Source: Fidelibacterota bacterium (GTDB lineage Bacteria > Fidelibacterota > Marinisomatia > Marinisomatales > TCS55). Taken from it: a stretch of 59,807 nt of DNA. The stretch is from contig JAERSH010000009.1 of assembly GCA_016845785.1 (NCBI GenBank), positions 1 through 59,807 on the forward strand, in the 5' to 3' direction. This document shows, one piece after another, positions 42,023 to 51,100 of this stretch. Under the pieces are notes generated by a model. It was not told the origin of the DNA. It did not search any database and worked only from the letters and a program-made list of their open reading frames with translations. The stretch's first letter is position 1. Every line of letters begins with the position of its first letter. The position numbers and the translations under genes are program-made.

Positions 42023-42944
42023 AGGTAAATATGTGGGCCGCACCTGCAGGATTTTCAAATACAAATGCGTAATCCAACCGGCCGTCTTTATCTTTTAACA
42101 ATGACCAATCTAACCCCACACCTACTGACATACGGCCATTGCCCAATCCACCCCGGATATAATAATGATCTAAATATGGATATTCGCCACCGATACGAAA
42201 TGTATATCCCAATAATTCATTCCCATTCATGACCACGCCCGCATCACCGGTCAAATACACATTTTTATAGGTGTAGTTAGAACCGAGACGATATAGAGTT
42301 GGGAATTGCTCAACATACACCTTTCCACGTTCAAATATTTTTTCTGTTTTCCACTGATATCGAGAGCTGAGATCCTGCACCATGAAAGCAAGGTTTGGCC
42401 CATTCTCAGGATGAATGAAAATCCCGAAATCCATTCCCATGCCTTTTCCGGCCAAATCCATTGTATTCATGGGCAGTTGATGGTTCAATATTTTAAGATT
42501 CAGTCCCGCAGAAAACCATGGCAAGATTTTTTGGGCAAATGAAATGACAAATGCATCTTCTGATGTGGAGAGATATTGGGTATGCTCCCCGGCAGAATTC
42601 CGTCCATCAATATTATCAACTCCCGCACTAATCCAAGCCAGCCCCACGCTGGCAGAAGGCGGAATTGGAAAGGATACATTTGCAGCCATAAACCGTCGAT
42701 CTAATGGCAGAAAATGATGGCTGAACCCAAGTTGCCTTTTGGTTAAATACACCATGGATGCGGGGTTATGATAGGCAGCAAAACCAGGATCGATTTCGGC
42801 CGTAAATCCACTACCCATTGCCATGGCCCGGGCAGAAGCGCCCATGCGTAAAAATCCACCGGCGAATGATGCATAATTCCGTGCGCTCAATAATGTAACT
42901 CCGGCCAAAATGATAACGATATATGGTCTAATCTTTTGCATCAT
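42006..42944 (-). CDS. PorV/PorQ-like outer-membrane barrel (first copy)
   Basis: A 312-residue FadL-like barrel of the PorV/PorQ family. After the signal peptide comes FAGGFLRMGASARAMAMGSGFTAEIDPGFAAYHNPASMVYL, the family's hallmark start with G(A)R-x-x-AMG and NPA. Strands continue to the end (AFVFENPAGAAHIFTYAFSF). In the known type IX system PorV binds SprA and carries folded cargo away from it. Here it is encoded a few genes after SprA in the same transcript. Overlaps the upstream gene by 4 bases. Confidence 0.88.
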   Translation of the reverse strand: MMQKIRPYIVIILAGVTLLSARNYASFAGGFLRMGASARAMAMGSGFTAEIDPGFAAYHNPASMVYLTKRQLGFSHHFLPLDRRFMAANVSFPIPPSASVGLAWISAGVDNIDGRNSAGEHTQYLSTSEDAFVISFAQKILPWFSAGLNLKILNHQLPMNTMDLAGKGMGMDFGIFIHPENGPNLAFMVQDLSSRYQWKTEKIFERGKVYVEQFPTLYRLGSNYTYKNVYLTGDAGVVMNGNELLGYTFRIGGEYPYLDHYYIRGGLGNGRMSVGVGLDWSLLKDKDGRLDYAFVFENPAGAAHIFTYAFSF

Positions 42945-44620
42945 TTAATCACGATTAGTTTGATCCATTTCACTTTTTGGTCAAATTCTAAACGAATAAA
43001 ATATGAACCATTATCCACCAGTCGTCCATTCTTGTCCTTCCCATTCCATTTCAAACTGCCTGTTGAGGATATCCGTCGATCAAATTGTTTTTGGATTACG
43101 GGCTCCATGGCAAAATTGAATATATCCATTTTGACCACAAATGATGTTTTTACCTTGGCATGGATATGGACATAGCCGTCGCCACCCAATTGATTATGTT
43201 CGTAGGGTGAAAAGGGGTTGGGATAGGCATATACTTTATCTGCATCATATTCTGTTCGATAAACCTTCCAGTTGGATCCATGGGGATTTAATGCCCGGGC
43301 CAATCCATCCCAAGAACCAATCCACACAGTCGCCGATGAACTATAAAAGGGGCGTTTATCATAGGCCACACCAATCACTTCATCGCTCAATATTTCATCC
43401 ATGGCGTAGGTGCCTGTGGAGCCAATCAGTAAGGCTTGCTTTGCCGGTTTATATTTTGCCCACGGTTTCGCCACATCCATTGGATTTTCTGTGACTGTTT
43501 TCCACAGTCCCGATTTACTGGCCACCAGTACAGTAGAATCAGATGCCGTAATATTATATGCACGTTCGCCAATTAATGTGGTATGCCACGTATCACCATC
43601 ATCCATAGAAAAGCTGACACCACTCTTTTCCCCGGCCCCTGCAGTAATCGTGGCTGCCCAGATTACACTTTGACCTTGAGTTACCTGTCGAGACAATCCC
43701 ACAACAAAACCACCGGATAAACCATCATTTACCGGCGTATAATGCACCCAATTCACACAACCATTGTCACCAATTAATCCACGGTTAATGCCATTGGCTG
43801 TCCCCACCCACACCGTATCACCGTAAGCAATAACCGAGAAGGCTTTGTGGTTATGATTCCCATAAGTCTTGGAATCTTCTGATTTGGTGGATGTCCCATC
43901 CCAAGGGTCTCTGGGATTTAAATAGAAATTTTTTAACACGTATCCGCTTGGTGTGTTTTCATAACTAGCTGATTCGCACGTATTCAACACTTGATCACCA
44001 TCCATGGGTAAAGGCACACGTTCCCACACTTTTTGTAAAATATTGTAACGGCGCAATCCACCGGCCCAACTGGTTATCCATATATAATTGCCGGAAATGG
44101 CCGCGTCATAAGTCACATTGGCCTCTTTCACTGTAATAGGTAATCCCTTAAAAAATCGATTTGCAAAGGGAGCCAATGAATCTGCTTCTGTGTCCACCGG
44201 TTGTTCAAAATAGGTATAATCGATTGAATTCCCGGTGGCATCTGTACTGTAAATCAATCCATTGCCGACGGTAATATCTTCACCGCTCTTGGCAAATGCA
44301 GCAAATAAAGTTTTCTTATGGACGGCAAGGGCCACCACACCGCCGGTTGGTGTCATATTGGTTAATTGACCGGCAGATGCATCGGCTTTTGAAGTGATGG
44401 TATACATATTGCTGGTATCCCTTAATACAGCCAGACCCGACCCCGTTCCCAACCACACCAGTGTATCTGCTTGGGGTACAATATCACTAATCATATTGCT
44501 TTTCAGCCCTTTAAAAGCGGTAGTATCAAAGTTGCTCGAATTCATCTTGAATACGCCCGGGACCAATCCCTGAGCCAAGATTAAATTAAATAGCGTAACA
44601 AAGAGGATTATCTTTCTCAT
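42941..44620 (-). CDS. exported beta-propeller protein, PorZ-like, with FlgD/sorting-like tail
   Basis: A 559-residue exported protein (MRKIILFVTLFNLILAQG). Most of it repeats propeller-type strands (DTLVWLGTGSGLAVLRD, YDAAISGNYIWITSWAGGLRRYN, GDTVWVGTANGINRGL, SATVWIGSWDGLARAL), the look of a two-component-regulator propeller. The tail YAYPNPFSPYEHNQLGGDGY...GSLKWNGKDKNGRLVDNGSYFIRLEF is a FlgD-Ig/sorting-type domain. PorZ of Porphyromonas has this design (propellers plus CTD) and works with PorV/PorQ. Placement between the lipoprotein and the two PorV/Q genes suggests the same role. Homology to PorZ itself is inferred. Confidence 0.72.
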   Translation of the reverse strand: MRKIILFVTLFNLILAQGLVPGVFKMNSSNFDTTAFKGLKSNMISDIVPQADTLVWLGTGSGLAVLRDTSNMYTITSKADASAGQLTNMTPTGGVVALAVHKKTLFAAFAKSGEDITVGNGLIYSTDATGNSIDYTYFEQPVDTEADSLAPFANRFFKGLPITVKEANVTYDAAISGNYIWITSWAGGLRRYNILQKVWERVPLPMDGDQVLNTCESASYENTPSGYVLKNFYLNPRDPWDGTSTKSEDSKTYGNHNHKAFSVIAYGDTVWVGTANGINRGLIGDNGCVNWVHYTPVNDGLSGGFVVGLSRQVTQGQSVIWAATITAGAGEKSGVSFSMDDGDTWHTTLIGERAYNITASDSTVLVASKSGLWKTVTENPMDVAKPWAKYKPAKQALLIGSTGTYAMDEILSDEVIGVAYDKRPFYSSSATVWIGSWDGLARALNPHGSNWKVYRTEYDADKVYAYPNPFSPYEHNQLGGDGYVHIHAKVKTSFVVKMDIFNFAMEPVIQKQFDRRISSTGSLKWNGKDKNGRLVDNGSYFIRLEFDQKVKWIKLIVIK

Positions 44621-45438
44621 TGGACTACCAACACTTTCTTAATGGTGTCGCTATAGGCATTAGAAAGATCCTGCGCTTCGAATGTCCAATGGTATGTGCC
44701 GGTTGTGGCATTTTCTGTCATAGAAATTATTCGCGTAAATGTGCCGTCTCCTTTTTGAAGATCGCCAGATCCATCGGCGCCAGTCCCATCATCATATAGT
44801 AAAATCGGATTGCCCCCATACATCATTGAATCCAACCCCACGTGATAAGAACGAAATAGCACCCGTTTAATATCATCCAATCCATTGGGATCAGAGACCA
44901 CAGCAGTCACTGAAAATTTGACTGTATTTGTAATATTGGGATCAGGATTGGCCGTGGGCCGTGTGACCGTATCCGGTACAAATACTGATCCAAGTTTCGG
45001 GCGAATATTCCCCAATAAAAATGACGAAGATTCGGTGAGTTTTTTTCCACTATAAATCGCCATAATACTGAGGAAAACCGAATCCTTTGCTGACGGTGGA
45101 ATTACATTCTTAATGGTCGCACTGTTATTGATAATTTTTCGGCTATAAATCTCATCTTTTGAAATCATATCGCCAGAAGATCCATCATCTAAAAGCCGAA
45201 TGGTATCCGCTGTGTTGGATGCACTAATCCCTTGCCATAAGACCATAACTGAATCAAGGGTGCCCCCTTGATATCCTTTGGCTGCTTCTACGGACACATA
45301 GAGTTTATTGGATGCCTGAAGAAAAACAAAATCCACCGATGTAATGGGATAAGTATCATCCGCTTGAGATGCCTTTTCACAACTGAATATCATCAGAATG
45401 ATTGCAAAGGTGAATATGATGGGAAATCGTTTCTTCAT
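44617..45438 (-). CDS. Ig-like domain lipoprotein in the type IX cluster
   Basis: The start is set at ATG 45438 (MKKRFPIIFTFAIILMIFSCEK), giving a lipoprotein signal and a 4-base overlap with the upstream gene. The 273-residue protein is rich in beta strands, with two similar halves (LDSVMVLWQGISASNTADTIRLLDDGSSGD... and DDIKRVLFRSY...ILLYDDGTGADGSGDLQKGDG). These correspond to DDGxxGD turns around residues ~90 and ~230, suggesting two Ig-like repeats. No specific family is recognised. It is conserved in position within the cluster, so it may be a periplasmic or surface component. Confidence 0.75.
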   Translation of the reverse strand: MKKRFPIIFTFAIILMIFSCEKASQADDTYPITSVDFVFLQASNKLYVSVEAAKGYQGGTLDSVMVLWQGISASNTADTIRLLDDGSSGDMISKDEIYSRKIINNSATIKNVIPPSAKDSVFLSIMAIYSGKKLTESSSFLLGNIRPKLGSVFVPDTVTRPTANPDPNITNTVKFSVTAVVSDPNGLDDIKRVLFRSYHVGLDSMMYGGNPILLYDDGTGADGSGDLQKGDGTFTRIISMTENATTGTYHWTFEAQDLSNAYSDTIKKVLVVQ

Positions 45439-46349
45439 TTCTGATTGTAAATATGGTTTACCATTAATGTGCCCACCTGCCACAGACTATGTGGTGAGCA
45501 GTTTGCCACCACATCGTTTTGGGTATGATGATAATTAATTTGGTCATTCGGATAATCAAAATCAATAATATCCACCGCAGGGATGCCCGCAATTTCGTAA
45601 AGGGGCACATGGTCATCAAAGATCATATATTTAGCCTGTTTTTTAAAAGCGGGCAATTTTAAGGATGCGGCTAAATCCCAAAGTTCTAATACCAGTGCTG
45701 CATTTTGCTGATATGAATATCGCTCAATATACAATTCTAAATTCTTATCTCCCACCATATCTAAATTAATGGCATAGACCGGATATGGGATAGGTACATT
45801 TTTTGCGAAATACTGCGAGCCGATACAATAGGTCCATGAATCACCTGTCGTTCCATAATCCTCTGCATCAAAAAGGACAAGACTGATGCCAACCGCTGGT
45901 GGATGCTCATGAAAAATGCGTGCCAATTCCAATATGACAGCCACACCGCTGGCCCCATCGTTTGCCCCCATGATTGGTTGATTCTTCCCCATGATACTGG
46001 CACCCCGATCTCCCCATGGGCGGGTATCCCAATGGGCAGAAATCATAATCTGTTTTTTTGTGGCAGGATTAAACTGAGCGATTACATTATGCATTTGTAC
46101 CTTTTTGCCGGTTCTGGGCATGGTATCCTCAAAGGGTTGGGTAAAAACTGTATCCGCCAATGGGGAAAGTACATCTATAAAATATGCCAATGCTTTTTTA
46201 TGACCATCGGAACCGGGGTTACGGGGGCCAAAATTGCATTGGGCAACCAAATGTGAAAATGCTTTATCCCCATCAAACTTAGGTACTTGTGCTTGGCACC
46301 CAACCAGTGTGAAAATACAGATACTAATTATATGAATGATTTTTTTCAT
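45435..46349 (-). CDS. M28 peptidase-fold protein, glutaminyl-peptide cyclotransferase-like
   Basis: A 304-residue lipoprotein (lipobox TLVGCQA). The zinc set of M28/glutaminyl cyclase is present: ISAHWDTRPWGD (His and Asp), GANDGASGVAV, FDAEDYGT (Glu), INLDMVGD and YHHTQND (His). FGPRNPGSDGHKKALAYF and IDIIDFDYPN are typical of animal-type glutaminyl cyclases found in Bacteroidota. In Porphyromonas and relatives such an enzyme converts N-terminal Gln of exported proteins to pyroglutamate. It begins on the last base of the SprA frame, so it is coupled to secretion. Confidence 0.88.
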   Translation of the reverse strand: MKKIIHIISICIFTLVGCQAQVPKFDGDKAFSHLVAQCNFGPRNPGSDGHKKALAYFIDVLSPLADTVFTQPFEDTMPRTGKKVQMHNVIAQFNPATKKQIMISAHWDTRPWGDRGASIMGKNQPIMGANDGASGVAVILELARIFHEHPPAVGISLVLFDAEDYGTTGDSWTYCIGSQYFAKNVPIPYPVYAINLDMVGDKNLELYIERYSYQQNAALVLELWDLAASLKLPAFKKQAKYMIFDDHVPLYEIAGIPAVDIIDFDYPNDQINYHHTQNDVVANCSPHSLWQVGTLMVNHIYNQK

Positions 46350-48133
46350 TATCCTCTTATCGCCAAGTTTACATCAAAACCAAAATCTCTATCGATTTTC
46401 TTTCCGGTATGTTTAGAATCACTTTCACGATATTCCCAAATCATACTCCCACTCACGGACTTCGAAAATGTGTACGTTAAGCGAATTCCTGTTTTCCAAC
46501 TGGACGTAAATGCCGTTTCAGCAAACTTGGTGGCTTCTTGTGCTTTCTGTAGTGTTCGATTTTTATTCATGTCAAAATTAAAGGTGAAGTTAACCTGATT
46601 ATTCACCTTATAATTATCGAAAAATGGAATGGGGATATTAAACCCGCCACGATGGGTATAATTGGCTGTGAGCAGATAAGAATGATCATTAAAGACCTTC
46701 TGCCCTCCATTGGCTGTTGTCTCTCTCGATAATGTTCTATTGTGACGCATGGTAACGGCAATCCCCTTCTTCAAGGATAGGGTGGCACCAATTAATGGTG
46801 CAAAATTCATATTGACCCTAGAGGTTCGCTCTTTATCTCCATAGTCTGCAATAAAATCATCAATTCCAAAAAATGACATATTGGGACCACCAAACTGATC
46901 AAACTGCCATGCCCGGGTTTCTTTTCCGTTGGTCACATGATCCAGACTTAATGTACGGACAAATTTCCCAATAAATTTGTTTCGCTCTAATCCTGTGAGT
47001 CGAATGGACCAACCAACAAATGGAAATCCATCTTCAAGGTGACTGCCATAAGACAAATAATCTCTGGACATGGTTCGCTGCTCTAAGCCCGATCCTCTGA
47101 GATTGCTCGACACATTTTGTGCATAATTAAATGAAATCGTTAATGCGCGAGTTAAGTTTAATCCAGATCGTACGGAGAAGTCACGTTTATGGTCAAAATT
47201 TCCTGTATTACTCCCCACCTGTTCTGAATGATCAAGTCCGTGTTCTTTCTGGATTCCCAATCGATATTGCCACGGCACGGCACCCATAACGCCCATACCG
47301 GTTTTGTTTATGTTTTCTGTGTATGTCAAATTGATGGGATTGATTTTTTTGGTCATGCCATGGACCTTTTTCAAAATTTTACTTTCCCGTTTTGGATCTT
47401 CCTTTTTTTCTTTTTCTGCTTGGGCTACGGCGGCACGGTTCACTGATTCCTGCCCGGATATTTCTTCTTCTTCACCAAATGGCGTACCTCTTTTTCGAGT
47501 CCGGCTTCGAGGCGGTGGACGGGTAGTAGTCCGTTTTGGCGGTGCCGCCCTGCCTGTGGATGGCTTATAAACCAATTCAATTAATTTGGTTGGCGATAAG
47601 CTAATCCCGGATGAATAGCGGAGTTGATTCCCGATATTTGCACCTTCTACATTTCCATCTCTGGCTTTATTCCATCGGTAATTAGCAGAATAGGTAAACG
47701 TGGGCTTTAGCCAATCCATGAGTACGGGAGAAAAGGAAGAGGTAAAACTTTCTGTAATATCAGTCACCACACCTGCATCCATATTTTTCAGTGCGGTTGC
47801 CATATATCCCCGATAATCATTCATATTACTTTTAATGGCACGGCTAAATTTTGTATTGATCGATTCCGTCATTTTATAGTCCAATGCATAGGATTGATTC
47901 AAACCAAAATTATAATCATCAGGCGATTTATTCCCGCGACGAGGTGTTTTTTGTGTCAGCCGTTCACTGAAATTCATGGATGCATTAATCGAAGCCGGTG
48001 TGTAATAAAGATGGGTCTTTCCCAATTTTTCTCCTACCCAGGGAAGGACCGATAGCCATTTAAATGGCATGACATAATTATTTCTGCCGAATGGAAGGAT
48101 GTAAGTCACATTTCCCGTATAGGATTCATTCAA
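46349..48133 (-). CDS. sprA: SprA C-terminal part, separated by an in-frame TAA
   Basis: A 594-residue piece that continues the SprA frame after one TAA (48151-48149). It has no signal peptide and a TTG start at 48133 with a poor ribosome site, so independent translation is doubtful. Strand-rich barrel sequence follows, similar to the end of the translocon (GRNNYVMPFKWLSVLPWV, SYALDYKMTESINTKFSRAI, SITFNYAQNVSSNLRG, VTMRHNRTLSRET) and ends VNLAIRG. A low-complexity Arg/Pro loop (TTRPPPRSRTRKRGTPFGEE) lies near residue 200. If the stop is read through, total SprA would be about 2,090-2,100 residues, near the usual size. Confidence 0.8.
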   Translation of the reverse strand: MNESYTGNVTYILPFGRNNYVMPFKWLSVLPWVGEKLGKTHLYYTPASINASMNFSERLTQKTPRRGNKSPDDYNFGLNQSYALDYKMTESINTKFSRAIKSNMNDYRGYMATALKNMDAGVVTDITESFTSSFSPVLMDWLKPTFTYSANYRWNKARDGNVEGANIGNQLRYSSGISLSPTKLIELVYKPSTGRAAPPKRTTTRPPPRSRTRKRGTPFGEEEEISGQESVNRAAVAQAEKEKKEDPKRESKILKKVHGMTKKINPINLTYTENINKTGMGVMGAVPWQYRLGIQKEHGLDHSEQVGSNTGNFDHKRDFSVRSGLNLTRALTISFNYAQNVSSNLRGSGLEQRTMSRDYLSYGSHLEDGFPFVGWSIRLTGLERNKFIGKFVRTLSLDHVTNGKETRAWQFDQFGGPNMSFFGIDDFIADYGDKERTSRVNMNFAPLIGATLSLKKGIAVTMRHNRTLSRETTANGGQKVFNDHSYLLTANYTHRGGFNIPIPFFDNYKVNNQVNFTFNFDMNKNRTLQKAQEATKFAETAFTSSWKTGIRLTYTFSKSVSGSMIWEYRESDSKHTGKKIDRDFGFDVNLAIRG

Positions 48134-48148
48134 GATTTCTTTTTGAAT

Positions 48149-51100
48149 TTAATTGGATAAAGATCGTCTATTCATTGAAAATCGTGTATTCATTCGATCG
48201 ATTGTATATTTCAGCAATTTGTTATCTGATTTGCCCGTTTTCGATGCAGCAATGGTTAACGTTACTGCATTGGATTGCGCCAATATGGAATCAGGCGCAT
48301 TGGATTGATCCACAAGGATATCCTGCCCGGGGAAATATTTCGGTCGGCTAATCGTATTGGCGAGCGTGGCTGAAATGGGGATTTTCATCCCCCAATCTTT
48401 TGGTAAAAATTTGTCCACATTGAATGATGAATTCACATTGAAACTTTCGTTGGATTTGTTCGATCCTAATCGTCGCTGTAACATATGAAAGTCCGCATCT
48501 TGCCGTCGGTACGCAAAAGACGTATTCATGACATCTGCAAGTTTAACACGGCTTTGAACCCGCATAGAAATCCCCTTATCTCGGTTCACACCACTGAGTC
48601 TCAACTCGTCAATCCACACTTCACCACTGATGGGGATTTCTGCATTGTTTCGAATACCGACAATAAAAAACTGGATACGGTTTAGTGCAGGCTGACCTTT
48701 AATGCGAATCACTTTCCCCGTTTCTACTCCCATTTCATCCGTAAATCGATATTCCTTAAAATTCACCGAATCCATAAAGACATCAGTCTCACTGAACTTC
48801 TTCACTGAACTGGAATCCTGAAGTTTTAGGCCGGTGAGCCATTCCAAATCCAGTTCAATTGAATTTCGGCCCAACCCTTCATCCCACCCATCATATACCG
48901 GTTGGGTGACTTCATAATAATTTTCGCCAAACCCGAATCGCAAGAAAAAATCCACATTCGAATTTTCATGGGTAATCCACGGACTTAAACCATGAACATA
49001 CATTTTCATTTTATCATAGGATAAATAGCTCTGGGCCCGTTCGCCACTTAAAGCAATCAAAGATTTCATGGCTGCACCGCTGGCTCTTCCGGGCAACTCG
49101 GTAAATTTCATCACCAAAGATTGTTCTTTCGACCTAATTTGGTTTATTCGATCATATTCACCTTGAACACCTTCCGGCGGTTTATAGTTTGCATTATCAT
49201 CCGTATTTATCACTGAAATGGCAAAAACAGAATCGGCATTTTCTTTAGAGTAGATTTCAGATGAATCGGCTGCAATCCCTAATTCCTGCCATTCATTCCC
49301 AACCAATTCAATCTTGGCCACTTGGATATATGTTTTTTTATCCACATCGCTCACACCAATCCGTAGGTGGTGAATATTATTCCATTCTCGATCTTGACCC
49401 GGATTACTTTTTTCAAAATCAACGAGGGGAATTCGGAATAACCTCCATCCGGTTAGTACGCCATTTTTTTTGGTCTCTCCCGCAAGATAAGTGGTGTCTG
49501 TTAATGAAAATGATTTGGTGAAATAATCATTCGATCGATCTAAAAATCCCGTTCGATCCAAATCTTCTGTGTCTGGATATCGACCCGCATCTAGTGCATT
49601 TTTCTCTGTCCCGTTAATTCTGGAATAGTCATTGCTGCCTTCCGAATATTCCCAATTATCGCCGTTAGGGTCTTCCGGATCTACATCACTATATGTGTTG
49701 ATTAATTTTGTTTCCCCTGCGCCCACATAATCTATATAAGATGGTCCTTCTGGATCTAAACAGGATCCCCAGCCATCTTCAAATCCATCTGTACATCCAT
49801 CCAAACCCACATCTTCAGCATCGTCCAAAATGCCATCACCAATGAGTCCGCCCACTGGGATATCTTCTGTATTTAAAATGCCGTTCCCATCTCTGTCTTC
49901 ACTGATTTGACCCAGATCGACGGTGATTTTACCCCGATCCCCTTTCATCCAAATTTCAAAAAATTTGGTTTGGGTCTGGTCATAATCACCGGAATAAAAT
50001 GGTGTAATGATACCACCCCACACGGAATCATCACGTACCGTTTCTTGATAGGCTCGCTTATCAAATTCAAGAATCATAATATCCGTGGTTTCATTTTGTG
50101 CACGAAGTGAAGTGGACAGATTCGGCCAAATATCTTTGGTTCGGGTTTGGACGAATGGATTAAACCATTTCAGTCTCCCTCTTTTTCGCTGGTCAAGGGA
50201 TTCACCGGTTAACATATCAACAGGGGCGGATGACTCCCGCCAGAATCGACGAAGAATAGGAATGGAAGTGGTGCGTTTTGATCCTTCAAAATCGTCAATA
50301 AAGGCCACACCATTTGGATCACCGGTGGCCCGATTGTTTATGGGGTTGGGGTTGGGTAAAATCTGAGCGAATTCACCTTCAATCGAAAAGGAAGATGGTT
50401 GATCCGTTTCAATGGCCGGCATTTTATCTAAAGCGCGGGTAACCATGGGCATATCCTGTTGAAATCGACCATTCAATCCCCAAATAAAATTTCGCATGGG
50501 CTCATATCCTACTTCTACTTTTTCATTCACTACAGATTGGTTGTAGTATAGAGCCGTACCACCAATAAAGGAATTTTTGCCAAAATCCATTTGAGACCGA
50601 ATACCCAAAATTGTTTTTTTATCAAAGGTGACCAACTGGTGTTTATCATAAATCACTTTAATGTCTGCGTTCGGATCCACATCATCGGCCAAAACAATAG
50701 TGCCGCTAAAATAATCTACTTGGTAATCAATGCCCCGTTTCAGAGAAACACCACCTTTATAGACTTGCTCACTCCCTTCTACAATCATAAATCCTAAGTT
50801 AATTGTGGCACTCTGGTTGGCATAATCCACTTCGATTGTGAATCGACTATCATTTGTGATTTGGGTTCGTTGGGTACTGAAATACATTTTACCCGTCCCC
50901 AAGGATCCCGATAGTCCGGGTGCTTGATTCCCGTCCGGTAATGTATCCGCAGCAAAGGGATGATAGGTCGGGAAGAATAATACGCCATCAGCTAAACTCA
51001 CAATATTGCCATTGGCCAAATCAATTTTTTGGTCGGCAGATCGCACACCACTCTCATTCAAACTATCCAATCCAAATTGAGTAATATAGGGGTTCCCTTG

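Noticed and set aside
48149-48151. Sec or Pyl readthrough of the SprA stop
   Set aside because: The codon is TAA, which is used for neither; a point mutation, sequencing error or real truncation is more likely.
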